Shown here: piece after piece, positions 40,987 to 49,604 of the stretch
Numbering within the stretch: the first letter of the stretch is position 1
How the letters are laid out: every line of letters begins with the position of its first letter
Source of the DNA: Kordia antarctica
Lineage (GTDB): Bacteria; Bacteroidota; Bacteroidia; Flavobacteriales; Flavobacteriaceae
Length of the DNA: 64,000 nucleotides
Assembly: GCF_009901525.1 (NCBI RefSeq)
Contig: NZ_CP019288.1
Location: forward strand, 62,001-126,000
Direction: 5' to 3'
Program-made: the position numbers and the translations under genes
Notes under the pieces: model-generated
Database searches by the model: none
What the model saw: only the letters and a program-made list of their open reading frames with translations
What the model was told of the DNA's origin: nothing

Positions 40987-41447
40987 TAAAATTTTATATT
41001 TACATCTTGGGTTTTATCAACAATATAATCATACGAAAAACCAAACGTACTATACGTAATCGTTCCTTTATATTGAACTTTCATTTTTTTATTGACAATA
41101 CTATTTAGAATTCCATCCAAAAGTCCATTTTTATTATTTTCATAGACTTCTTTTGTTGGAATAATCACTTTTAGGGGAATTGAAAATTCTTTTCGCGCAG
41201 GAACTTCAAAAGATTCAGAAGTCACATTTGCGACTGAAATATCATTTACAAATACTTCAATTCCTTTACTTTCCAAGCTTCCGCTGACATCATTTTGATT
41301 TATAAAATACGCATCTGCTGTCAACTCAATAGTTTCCAAAGTTGCATCTACAATAACAATATTGTCAACCTTTACAAAGAGCGGTTTTTCTTTTACTTTA
41401 CAACTCACGATGAGCAATAGTATTGGAATAATGATGAGTTTTTTCAT
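40986..41447 (-). CDS. LEA type 2/WHy-like lipoprotein
   Basis: A 153-residue protein with lipoprotein signal MKKLIIIPILLLIVSC. The body reads as a WHy (LEA type 2) beta-sandwich: ETIELTADAYFINQNDVSGS, GIEVFVNDISVANVTSESF, FSIPLKVIIPTKEVYENN and YKGTITYSTFGFSYDYIVD. The family is linked to desiccation or hypersensitive response proteins, with no set enzyme role. It leads the ribD-HAD-transporter group, sharing one base with ribD. Confidence 0.85.
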   Translation of the reverse strand: MKKLIIIPILLLIVSCKVKEKPLFVKVDNIVIVDATLETIELTADAYFINQNDVSGSLESKGIEVFVNDISVANVTSESFEVPARKEFSIPLKVIIPTKEVYENNKNGLLDGILNSIVNKKMKVQYKGTITYSTFGFSYDYIVDKTQDVNIKF

Positions 41448-41620
41448 GTATTTTTAATTTTCGTCAGTTTGAGTGTTTTCATGCAATGAAAATGTATCGA
41501 AATGGCGCTTCGTAATTTATAATCTCGAACCAGCAACTAACAACTAGCAACAAACAACCAAATTTACTATCTTCACGGCATCGCAAAACTACATAATTTC
41601 TATTTGAAGCGCATACAAAA

Positions 41621-42196
41621 ATGAGTCAAGAATTTCAGCAAGATCAAGTTTTTGAAAAGATCGATTACACACAACAAACTTTCCCGAAAGGAGAATACGA
41701 CAATTGTACGTTTGTCGATTGTAAATTTGAAGGTGTTTATATGGACGCAATCTCGTTTTTAGAATGTACGTTTGATACGTGCGATATGACAAATGCGAAA
41801 GTGAAAAATGCCTCGTTTAATGAAGTCGATTTTTTGAATTGTAAGTTGTTAGGTGTTGATTTTAGCAAATGTACTGATTTTCTATTTTCGGTAACTTTTC
41901 AAGATTGTAGGTTGGAATTGGCTTCGTTTGCCGAATTAAAAATAAAGCAAACGACTTTTAGAACCTCTAATTTGCGTGAAGCAGATTTTACAGGAACTAA
42001 TTTAGAAAATTCCGTTTTTGATGATTGCGATTTGACAGCCGCTATTTTTGAAAATACGAATTTGGGAAAGGCAGATTTTAGTTCCGCGTATAATTATAAC
42101 ATTGATCCAACAGTAAATCAAATCAAAAAAGCGAAGTTTTCACGTTCAGAAATTCACGGTTTATTGTATAAATACGATATTAAAATTACATCTTAA
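41621..42196 (+). CDS. Pentapeptide repeat protein
   Basis: A 191-residue protein made mostly of pentapeptide repeats, pattern A(D/N)(L/F)xx: FVDCKFEGVYMDAISFLECT, TNAKVKNASFNEVDFLNCKL, TSNLREADFTGTNLENSVFD. It should fold as a right-handed four-sided beta-helix. The size and layout are like Qnr/MfpA DNA-mimic proteins, but resistance function cannot be claimed. Its stop overlaps the next start by one base (TAATG). Confidence 0.9.
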   Translation: MSQEFQQDQVFEKIDYTQQTFPKGEYDNCTFVDCKFEGVYMDAISFLECTFDTCDMTNAKVKNASFNEVDFLNCKLLGVDFSKCTDFLFSVTFQDCRLELASFAELKIKQTTFRTSNLREADFTGTNLENSVFDDCDLTAAIFENTNLGKADFSSAYNYNIDPTVNQIKKAKFSRSEIHGLLYKYDIKITS

Positions 42197-42672
42197 TGAT
42201 TATTAGAGAGATACAACAAAAAGACAATAAGGAAATAGCAATTTTTATCAGAGCGGCATTTCCTGAATATGACATTCCAAAAGTTGGAACTGCATATGAA
42301 GATCCAGAAACGGACGCAATGTTTGAAGCATATCAAGGCGAACGCGAAGTGTATTTTGTAATCGAAGTTGATGGAGAAGTTGTTGGCGGCGCAGGAATCA
42401 AGCAATTACGCGATACCAAAGACAATGTATGTGAATTGCAAAAAATGTACTTTTTAACCAAAACGAGAGGAAATGGATACGGGAAATTATTATTTACCAA
42501 ATGTTTGGAAGCAGCGAAAAATTTTGGCTATGATCAATGTTATTTAGAATCGGCACCACAATTTAAAGCGGCAATTCATATTTATGAATCGTTCGGATTT
42601 AAACATTTAGACAAACCATTGGGAAATACAGGTCATTATTCGTGTGATGTTTGGATGTTGAAGGAATTGTAA
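42196..42672 (+). CDS. GNAT family N-acetyltransferase
   Basis: A 158-residue acetyltransferase with the GNAT fold. It has the start IREIQQKDNKEIAIFIRAAF, strands 4-5 with LQKMYFLTKTRGNGYGKLLF holding the acetyl-CoA P-loop (R/Q-x-x-G-x-G/A), and late YESFGFKHLDKPLGNTGHYS. It is coupled to the pentapeptide gene by a TAATG overlap. The substrate is unknown. Confidence 0.92.
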   Translation: MIIREIQQKDNKEIAIFIRAAFPEYDIPKVGTAYEDPETDAMFEAYQGEREVYFVIEVDGEVVGGAGIKQLRDTKDNVCELQKMYFLTKTRGNGYGKLLFTKCLEAAKNFGYDQCYLESAPQFKAAIHIYESFGFKHLDKPLGNTGHYSCDVWMLKEL

Positions 42673-42676
42673 TTTT

Positions 42677-42709
42677 TAGGCATTAGGCATTAGGCATTAG
42701 GCATTAGGT
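42677..42709 (+). repeat. TAGGCAT heptamer array
   Basis: About four and a half tandem copies of TAGGCAT begin 5 bases after the GNAT stop. They belong to the same class as the ACCTAAT and CCCAAAA arrays. Confidence 0.85.
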
Positions 42710-42823
42710 ATTTGTGACTTTTTGCCCAAAACCTAAATTTGAGTTTACAAGTTTAGAACAAACAAACAAATCCACAAAAAAAAACTAATAAGGAGCAAAG
42801 CAACTTAAAGAAATTCACAAGCC

Positions 42824-43708
42824 TTGAAACTAAAAGATATACAAGAAATATTCCACAAGGAATTAGACGAAATCTACGGGAAAGACGAAGTGAACAGCTT
42901 CTTTTTCATGTTGACAGAAGCGTATTTTGGATTGGAACGTTTTGCATTAGCGTTAGATCCTGAAATTGTAATTACAAAAGAACAGGAAACTCCTTTATTT
43001 TCCGCTTTGAGCGAATTAAAACTCCAAAAACCAATTCAGCATATTCTTGGCAAAGCACATTTTTTTGGATTGGAATTTACCGTGAATGAACACACATTAA
43101 TTCCACGACCAGAAACCGAAGAATTGGTACAATGGATTCTTGACGATATCAAAACTGCAAACTCACCAACCAAAACCTATCGAATTTTAGATATTGGAAC
43201 TGGAAGCGGTTGCATTCCGATTGCATTGAAAAAAAATATTCCAAATGCTGTAATTTCTGCAATTGATATTTCTGAAAAAGCATTGGAAGTTGCGAATGAA
43301 AATGCTATAACTAATGAAGTTCAGATTCAATTTGTGCAAGCAGATGTGTTGGTTTTAGACGATTTGAATTTGTTTGAAGAAGAAAATATACGTTTTGATA
43401 TTATTGTGTCAAATCCGCCATATGTACGAAATCTGGAGAAAGAAGCCATGCATAAAAATGTATTAGATTTTGAACCAGATTCAGCGTTGTTCGTTGACGA
43501 TCATGATCCGCTAATTTTTTACGACAAAATAGCTCATCTCGCGAAAGCGCACTTACAATCAAACGGAAGTTTATATTTTGAAATCAATCAGTATTTAGGC
43601 AAAGAAATGTTCGATCTCTTGAAGAAGAAAGAATTTAAAAACATCGAATTACGCAAAGATATTTTTGGCGTAGACCGAATGATGAAATGTGTTAAAAGAG
43701 AAAAGTGA
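42824..43708 (+). CDS. prmC: Release factor glutamine N5-methyltransferase PrmC
   Basis: A 294-residue SAM-dependent enzyme that methylates the GGQ glutamine of release factors. It starts at TTG 42824 (MKLKDIQEIFHKELDEIYGK), which fits the family N-terminus. Motifs are LGKAHFFGLEFTV, IPRPETEELVQW, ILDIGTGSGCIPIAL and the catalytic IVSNPPYVRNLEKEAM. The length is normal. The repeat-rich spacer on each side suggests it is transcribed alone. Confidence 0.94.
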   Translation: MKLKDIQEIFHKELDEIYGKDEVNSFFFMLTEAYFGLERFALALDPEIVITKEQETPLFSALSELKLQKPIQHILGKAHFFGLEFTVNEHTLIPRPETEELVQWILDDIKTANSPTKTYRILDIGTGSGCIPIALKKNIPNAVISAIDISEKALEVANENAITNEVQIQFVQADVLVLDDLNLFEEENIRFDIIVSNPPYVRNLEKEAMHKNVLDFEPDSALFVDDHDPLIFYDKIAHLAKAHLQSNGSLYFEINQYLGKEMFDLLKKKEFKNIELRKDIFGVDRMMKCVKREK

Positions 43709-43731
43709 AAAGTTGAAAATGAAAAGTGCGC

Positions 43732-43812
43732 CGCATTGAGCGAAGTCGAAATGAAAGTTGAAAATGAAAAGTGAAAGTGAAAGTGAAAAACACTTCGACT
43801 CCGCTCAGTGTA
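43732..43812. repeat. Pair of facing GAGCGnAGTCGA repeats
   Basis: GCATTGAGCGAAGTCGAAATG (43733-43753) and CACTTCGACTCCGCTCAGTG (43791-43810) are in opposite orientation, separated by GTGAAAGTGAAAGT-like sequence. Together they can form a long imperfect hairpin after prmC. The second copy is translated as HFDSAQC in a spurious N-terminal extension of the next gene. Confidence 0.8.
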
Positions 43813-43856
43813 AACGAATAAACAAAAAGACGAACAAACAAACAAACCAACAACCA

Positions 43857-44435
43857 ATGAAAAGTATCGCAGTCTATTGTGGAAGTAGTTTAGGAAATGA
43901 TCCAAAAATTGTGATTGATGCGCAAAAATTAGGAACAGCATTAGCCGAACAAAAAATTACAATGATTTACGGCGGATCGAAGATTGGAATTATGGGAACT
44001 GTGGCAAATGCAGTGTTGGAAAATGGTGGAAAAGTTATTGGCGTGATTCCTGAATTTTTGAAGCGTAAAGAAATCGTGCATGATAGTGTTGATGAAATGT
44101 ACACCACAAAAACAATGGTAGAACGCAAAATGAAAATGATTGACTTGTCTGAAGGTTTCATCGCTCTTCCTGGCGGATTTGGTACGTTGGAAGAACTTTT
44201 TGAAGTAATTACTGCGCTACAATTGGCACAAATTCCGCATCCTGTGGCAATTTTGAATAGCAATGGTTATTACGATGAACTCATTGCCATGATGAAAAAA
44301 ATGATTCAAAAAGGATTGCTCAAAGAGAAAAATTTCGATATGCTAATTATAGAAACTGACATTTCTAAATTACTAGAACGCATGCGGAATTTTGTTCCGA
44401 ACGCAGTTCCAAAATGGATTACAGCTAAAGAATAA
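43857..44435 (+). CDS. LOG/TIGR00730 family Rossmann-fold protein
   Basis: I chose the ATG at 43857 (MKSIAVYCGSSLGND), giving 192 residues; the frame is open upstream only because it reads through the repeat pair. Family motifs are MIYGGSKIGIMGTVANAVLE and LPGGFGTLEELFEVITALQL (PGGxGTxxE). Related proteins are cytokinin riboside monophosphate phosphoribohydrolases or other nucleotide 5'-monophosphate nucleosidases. It converges on the paralogous lipoproteins. Confidence 0.93.
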   Translation: MKSIAVYCGSSLGNDPKIVIDAQKLGTALAEQKITMIYGGSKIGIMGTVANAVLENGGKVIGVIPEFLKRKEIVHDSVDEMYTTKTMVERKMKMIDLSEGFIALPGGFGTLEELFEVITALQLAQIPHPVAILNSNGYYDELIAMMKKMIQKGLLKEKNFDMLIIETDISKLLERMRNFVPNAVPKWITAKE

Positions 44436-44442
44436 TCAATTT

Positions 44443-44955
44443 TTAGTCGGCACTTTTTCTCAATCTATTCAGTCTAATAATTGTATATATATCATCTATG
44501 AGTAAGGCAGAAACGTTTACAGTATACGTCGTATCATTGTGTTTGAATACTATTTTACCTTGTGTGCCATTCATATTATCTTCTTCTTTGGTTTCATATG
44601 TGTAATCTGAATATTCAATAGCGTTCCAAACAATACCATATTTTTCTGCTTCTTTTTTGATTTTCGTCAAATCGCCTTCCATTCTTCCATTATAATCTTC
44701 AGCGGTTAAACTGGCAATTTGTTTTGTAGCTTTTTCACCAATTTTTTCTGCATTATTTTTTCCAAATTCTTTAATTTCTTCAATCGTAAATATGGTTTTA
44801 AGATAATCTTCGTTGGATGTTTTATCGAACTTTTTTAGAATATCAAAAGCGTATTTCCCCATATCTTCTACTTTTTCAACGCCTTTAGCATTTTGGCAAG
44901 CAATGAAAAGTGTAGACGTAATTACTAAGATGAAGATGTAGTATGTTTTTTTCAT
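44443..44955 (-). CDS. Paralogous lipoprotein, copy 1 of 3
   Basis: A 170-residue lipoprotein (ITSTLFIAC). It shares with the next two genes the order: GKYAFDILKKFDKTSNEDYL, an EEIKEFGK helix, IASLTAEDYNGRMEGDLTKI, YGIVWNAIEYSDYTYETKEE and an HNDTTYTVNVSALLIDDIYT-like C-terminal beta part. No known domain is recognised. The three are probably products of tandem duplication and form one operon behind the GH2 gene. Confidence 0.8.
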   Translation of the reverse strand: MKKTYYIFILVITSTLFIACQNAKGVEKVEDMGKYAFDILKKFDKTSNEDYLKTIFTIEEIKEFGKNNAEKIGEKATKQIASLTAEDYNGRMEGDLTKIKKEAEKYGIVWNAIEYSDYTYETKEEDNMNGTQGKIVFKHNDTTYTVNVSALLIDDIYTIIRLNRLRKSAD

Positions 44956-45004
44956 TAGTGTTTAATTTTTATTGTTTTAAAAGATGTAAAATTTAGAATA
45001 CAGC

Positions 45005-45529
45005 TTAGTAATTGCGTTCTCCAGTATTTTTTTTCAGTCGTTCCAATTCTATAATAGAATATCCTTCTCCAATATTAACGGTAGAAACAGACACAACATA
45101 TGTTTGCGAATTATGACTAAAATACAATGTACCATCTGTACTTTTATCACCATTTTTTTCTTTGATTTTAAACGTATAATCAATGTATTTAATTTTATTC
45201 CAAACGATGTTATACTTAATAGCTTGCTTTTTTAGTTGATTATAATCGCGCTCTATTCTAGAATTATAATCTTCTTTGGTCATTCTCGTAATTTCATTTT
45301 TTGCTCTTTCGCTAAACCCATTTTCTTCTTTTTTAACAGCTTCGCGAAGTGTTTCAATAGTCAATAATTTAGTTAGAAACTCTTGCTTGGATGTGGTTTG
45401 AATATCTTTCAATATTTTAAAAGCATATTTTCCAATAGCATCAGGTTCTTTTATAGTAGATGAACTTCCACACGCCAAAAAAAGTGTCGTGAAACTACAT
45501 AAGACAAAAAGGATCGTTATTTTTTTCAT
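45005..45529 (-). CDS. Paralogous lipoprotein, copy 2 of 3
   Basis: A 174-residue lipoprotein (TTLFLAC) with the same layout as its neighbours: IGKYAFKILKDIQTTSKQEF, TRMTKEDYNSRIERDYNQLK, YNIVWNKIKYIDYTFKIKEK and a C-terminal FSHNSQTYVVSVSTVNIGEG. It is more similar to copy 1 than to copy 3. Function unknown. Confidence 0.8.
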   Translation of the reverse strand: MKKITILFVLCSFTTLFLACGSSSTIKEPDAIGKYAFKILKDIQTTSKQEFLTKLLTIETLREAVKKEENGFSERAKNEITRMTKEDYNSRIERDYNQLKKQAIKYNIVWNKIKYIDYTFKIKEKNGDKSTDGTLYFSHNSQTYVVSVSTVNIGEGYSIIELERLKKNTGERNY

Positions 45530-45582
45530 TTGGTATGATTGATTGTTAGTGTTTTTTAAAGATATAAAATTTAAGCAAATTA

Positions 45583-46080
45583 TTATTGTGCAAGTTCAAA
45601 ATTTGACAAAATAAACAAGCGTTGTTTCTCTTCATATTCAAACGAAACTACCTTTGCCATGTATTTTTTTGCGTTATGAGTAAACAATAAATAACCATCA
45701 TTAAATGTAACGCCATTATCAAGTCTTAACTGAAAAGCATACTCTTCATACGTAATGTTTGCCCAATTGATTTGTTGTCTTTCGCCAGATTCTTTCAACA
45801 TTTCATACGATTGCAACAATCCTTTTTTATACTTTTCTTTGGACATTTTAGTCATTGCATTTCTGAAATTTTCTTCAATCGTAGTATCTTTTACAAACTC
45901 GCGTAATTCTTCTAGCGATATAAAATAATTACCAAAATCGGCACTCGAAATTGTGTCTAGTTTTTGGAGTAACTCAAAGGTGTGTTTTCCAATTGGTTCA
46001 TCTGCGGAAGCGTTAGAATTACAAGCGTTATACACAAGAGAAATACAAATTAATAAAGGGATGTAAATTGTTTTTTTCAT
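45583..46080 (-). CDS. Paralogous lipoprotein, copy 3 of 3
   Basis: A 165-residue lipoprotein (SLVYNAC), the most divergent copy: IGKHTFELLQKLDTISSADF, TKMSKEKYKKGLLQSYEMLK, INWANITYEEYAFQLRLDNG and LFTHNAKKYMAKVVSFEYEE. Its ATG overlaps the stop of the GH2 gene (ATGA), so it is coupled to glycosidase translation. Function unknown. Confidence 0.8.
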   Translation of the reverse strand: MKKTIYIPLLICISLVYNACNSNASADEPIGKHTFELLQKLDTISSADFGNYFISLEELREFVKDTTIEENFRNAMTKMSKEKYKKGLLQSYEMLKESGERQQINWANITYEEYAFQLRLDNGVTFNDGYLLFTHNAKKYMAKVVSFEYEEKQRLFILSNFELAQ

Positions 46081-48638
46081 GAAGGATTCTTTTCACTATT
46101 TGTATGAATACTATTTAATGTTTTTATCGCCAAATCATCAATATTCTCGGCTTCTGTGTGAAATATAATCGTTTTTGTTTCATTTGGCAAAAGATCGAAG
46201 AAATTATCTGAAAAATGTCCGTTCACTTTCGTGTGAAGAAACACATTTTTTTGCAATGTTTTTGAAGTTACATCAATCGCAAATCCTTGTGGTCGCGCTG
46301 TAATAAATGTATCAATCTCATGCGCAGGCAATGCTAAATCTTTCGGTTTTACCAAATAGAACAGGGAAGTAGCTTTATAAGGAATTGTACTTGAATCGAA
46401 TCTTGTGTCTGAACTTGAATATTTAGATACTTTAGCATAGTCCAAAACAGCTTTTAGCACGGTTTGTTTATGATTGAATTTTAAATCAGTAATTGGCAAT
46501 TGTACCATTAACTGACTCGTATTTGCTTTTATGGTTACTGTTTGATTGATTTTATGAAGTATGTTTCCATTAAAATCTAAAAAAGTAAGTTTCAATTCGC
46601 CTTCTTGTACTTTTAATTTATCAGAAACGATATACGTTTTTAGCGTATCATTTTCAATTACAGAAGAAACCAACATATCTTTAAACGATTCTTTCGCTTT
46701 GTAATGCAACGCTTTCCAGTTTCCCATGAAATCGATGCTCGACCATGAAACGACTGGCCAACAATCGTTCAATTGCCAATACAAACTTCCCATACAATAC
46801 GGCATTGCGCGTCTTTGCGCTTCCATTCCCTTGGTAATTCCGCGGGCTTGCAATAACTGACTTACGTAGACATAATCGTCGCCATTTTCAGGAACTTTAA
46901 AATCACGTTCCATATATTCACGAATCAGCTGAAAACCTCTTGCATGTTTTTGATGTGTCACATAACTATCATGATTCAAATCAATACTATCTTGTTCAGT
47001 GAAATAACGAATCGTTTCATATGATGGAAATGACTGAAACCCAAATTCGCTCATAAATCGCGGTACTTTTTCCTCAAAATGTTCAAACGGATACGCGTCA
47101 TGCCAAACCCACCAATCGTGCGCATCGCCTTCAAATTCATACTTCGGATTTCCGCGTCCGTACTTTGGCGAACTTTCCCAATAGGAAACCTCAGGATTCA
47201 GTTTTGCAATAGTTTTTGGCAATATACTATCAAAAACTTTCAAATAACCTTTCCAAATATCTTCCTTTTGCGTTTCGGTTTTATCATCTTTCCAGCCCCA
47301 ACGTTTCCAACCTTCGGAGTTTTCATTATTTCCACACCAAAGTGCAATAGAAGCATATTTTCGCAAGCGCGTCACTTGATCGATTGCTTCTTGCTGTACG
47401 TTTTCTAAAAATGATTCATCGCCAGGATACATCGCGCAAGCGAACATAAAATCTTGCCAAATTAAAATTCCTTTTTCATCACACAATTCATAAAAAATAT
47501 CATTTTCATAAATTCCGCCGCCCCAAACTCGGAGCATATTCATATTTGCGTCCACAACATCGTTTAGGATTTTTTCATAATGCGCATCTGTCACTTTCTC
47601 CTGAAAACTGTGTTGCGGAATGTAATTTGAGCCTTTCATAAACACAGGAACGCCGTTTAGCTTAAAATAAAAGGTTTCGCCTTTGGCATCTTTTTCCGTG
47701 ACTAATTCAATAGTTCGAATCCCTTTTTTTACAGTACGTGTTGCTTTTACTGTTTCTCCTTGTTTCAAAGTAAAATCAAATGTATATAAATATGGTGTTC
47801 CTAAATTATGTGTCCACCAAAGTTCTGGTCTTTCGATTGTAGTTGATAATTTGTAGGTATGCGTACCTTTTTTTGGAATGAACATTTTCCGCATAAAGTA
47901 CCTATCATTAGTATCAATTTCAAATTTAATTTCTTTCTCTGTGTCAGCCGTAATTGTATACTCAAAAGTCAAATACGCAACATCATTCACCAAACTATCT
48001 TGTTTAATATAAATATCTTCTAACAGAACATCGTCCCAAGCTTTTAACGTTACAGGTTTCCAAATTCCGGTAGTATTTAATTTCGGTCCCCAATCCCAAC
48101 CGTACTGAAATTGTGCTTTTCTGGTAAATACGCGTGGACTTTCAGGCAATGCATAGGCTAGTTTTGAAGCTTCTTTTTCTTCATGAGTACTTGTTTTATT
48201 AAATACTATGCGTAGTTTATTCTGTGCTTTTGCTAACTTTTTAATGTCATAATTCCAAGTACGAAACGCATTATCGGTTTTTCCCAATACCGAATTATTG
48301 AGGTAAATAGTGGCGTAGGTGTCCAAACCTTCAAACGTAAGTTCAATATTTGATTTATTTAATGTTTTTGAGTCAAGCTCGAATGTTGTTTGGTAGTTCC
48401 AATCTTGTCCAGAAACCCATTGCACATTCAGTTCGTTTGTACCAACAAATGGATTTTTTATTTTCTCGTGATGCAACAAATCTGAAAACACATTTCCAGG
48501 AACTGTTGCCGAATTCCAAACTGTATCGGTTTGTTGTTTAAACTTCCAATTTTGATGAATTTCAGAAACTTGTTTGCTCTTATCTTTTACGCAGCTAACA
48601 ATTGACAGAATAAGTAGAAATGTGAAAAATTTATTCAT
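46077..48638 (-). CDS. GH2 family beta-mannosidase, lipoprotein
   Basis: An 853-residue enzyme with lipoprotein signal LLILSIVSC. The sugar-binding jelly roll (SGQDWNYQTTFELD, NIELTFEGLDTYATIYLNNS) and an immunoglobulin-like domain precede the TIM barrel. The acid/base is the Glu in LWCGNNENSEGW and the nucleophile the Glu in PRFMSEFGFQSFP. MKGSNYIPQHSF, MLRVWGGGIYEND and SLYWQLNDCWPVVSWSSID mark it as beta-mannosidase rather than beta-galactosidase. It would remove the core beta-mannose of N-glycans or mannans. It overlaps cutC upstream and the paralogue downstream. Confidence 0.92.
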   Translation of the reverse strand: MNKFFTFLLILSIVSCVKDKSKQVSEIHQNWKFKQQTDTVWNSATVPGNVFSDLLHHEKIKNPFVGTNELNVQWVSGQDWNYQTTFELDSKTLNKSNIELTFEGLDTYATIYLNNSVLGKTDNAFRTWNYDIKKLAKAQNKLRIVFNKTSTHEEKEASKLAYALPESPRVFTRKAQFQYGWDWGPKLNTTGIWKPVTLKAWDDVLLEDIYIKQDSLVNDVAYLTFEYTITADTEKEIKFEIDTNDRYFMRKMFIPKKGTHTYKLSTTIERPELWWTHNLGTPYLYTFDFTLKQGETVKATRTVKKGIRTIELVTEKDAKGETFYFKLNGVPVFMKGSNYIPQHSFQEKVTDAHYEKILNDVVDANMNMLRVWGGGIYENDIFYELCDEKGILIWQDFMFACAMYPGDESFLENVQQEAIDQVTRLRKYASIALWCGNNENSEGWKRWGWKDDKTETQKEDIWKGYLKVFDSILPKTIAKLNPEVSYWESSPKYGRGNPKYEFEGDAHDWWVWHDAYPFEHFEEKVPRFMSEFGFQSFPSYETIRYFTEQDSIDLNHDSYVTHQKHARGFQLIREYMERDFKVPENGDDYVYVSQLLQARGITKGMEAQRRAMPYCMGSLYWQLNDCWPVVSWSSIDFMGNWKALHYKAKESFKDMLVSSVIENDTLKTYIVSDKLKVQEGELKLTFLDFNGNILHKINQTVTIKANTSQLMVQLPITDLKFNHKQTVLKAVLDYAKVSKYSSSDTRFDSSTIPYKATSLFYLVKPKDLALPAHEIDTFITARPQGFAIDVTSKTLQKNVFLHTKVNGHFSDNFFDLLPNETKTIIFHTEAENIDDLAIKTLNSIHTNSEKNPS

Positions 48639-49360
48639 AAATTAATACGTTCTAAAAGTTGCTTTATTTTTTCTTTGTTGGAAGTTGCTATGCGCGTTTC
48701 GTTGAACAAATTCCCACTATTCAAACTAATCTTAGGATTATTTATAGATTGACGAATGCTCGTTGCCGACGCGTGAATTTCTTCAAAACCACTTTCCTTA
48801 AATAGATAGACATTACTCGGATTGATTCCGCCGCCAGGCATAATTATCAATTCATTTTCTGCGACTTTTTGTAATTCTTGTAATAGTAAAATTCCTTTAT
48901 CGGCGCTTGAAGCTTGCCCAGAAGTCAACACACGATTCACGCCTAAAACAGCTAATTCCAAAATTGCTTCTATCGGATCTGGTGTCCAATCAAATGCACG
49001 ATGAAACGTGAAATTCATTGGTTTTGCGAGTTCAATCAATTCTTTCGTTCGAACAGCATCAATCGTTTGATCTTGCAACAACACACCTGAAACAATTCCG
49101 GCGCAACCGAGTTCTTTACACAATAAAATATTAGCCTTCATAATCTCAAATTCACTTTTCGAATACGTAAAATCGCCACTTCTCGGGCGAATCAATACAT
49201 GCACAGGAATTTTTATGTCTGACGTTACTTTTTTGAGCAATCCGTACGAAGGTGTAATTCCGCCAATAGCAAGTTCCGAACATAATTCAATACGTTGCGC
49301 GCCCGCTTTTTGGGCATTCATTGCAGATTCGTAGGAGTTGGCACAGATTTCTAGGAGCAT
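48635..49360 (-). CDS. cutC: CutC family protein
   Basis: A 241-residue TIM-barrel protein with MLLEICANSYESAMNAQKAG, ELCSELAIGGITPSYG, HVLIRPRSGDFTYS, FHRAFDW and GGGINPSNVYLF, the full CutC pattern. It was first linked to copper tolerance, although that role is disputed in bacteria. It is coupled to the GH2 gene by a four-base overlap (ATGA). A sugar-related role is possible from context but unproven. Confidence 0.93.
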   Translation of the reverse strand: MLLEICANSYESAMNAQKAGAQRIELCSELAIGGITPSYGLLKKVTSDIKIPVHVLIRPRSGDFTYSKSEFEIMKANILLCKELGCAGIVSGVLLQDQTIDAVRTKELIELAKPMNFTFHRAFDWTPDPIEAILELAVLGVNRVLTSGQASSADKGILLLQELQKVAENELIIMPGGGINPSNVYLFKESGFEEIHASATSIRQSINNPKISLNSGNLFNETRIATSNKEKIKQLLERINL

Positions 49361-49542
49361 GGTTTTGTTATCAGTTGTGGGTTATGGGTTTTGAGTTGTC
49401 AGTTTTCTTATAACTGATTTCAAAGATATTATTTATTCATTATTAATTGCTTATATGGTTAGAAATTAAAGCAACTCAGAATTTCTTGGAAACATTTTAA
49501 GTTACGGAAATTGTTCAAAATCATAACTGTTGAAAACTTATA

Positions 49543-49563
49543 AAAGCCCTTTTAAGGGCTTTC
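49543..49563 (-). terminator. Probable terminator of the 49605 gene
   Basis: The stem AGCCCT / AGGGCT (49545-49550 and 49555-49560) is followed on the minus strand by TTTTAT. It lies about 40 bases downstream of the stop of the gene at 49605. Confidence 0.65.
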
Positions 49564-49604
49564 TATATATTGATTTTGTAGCGGTTACTGGTGTTATAGG
49601 CAGT

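Noticed and set aside
43758-43856. N-terminal extension of the LOG-family protein
   Set aside because: It translates the intergenic repeat pair (HFDSAQC), and the family start is at 43857.
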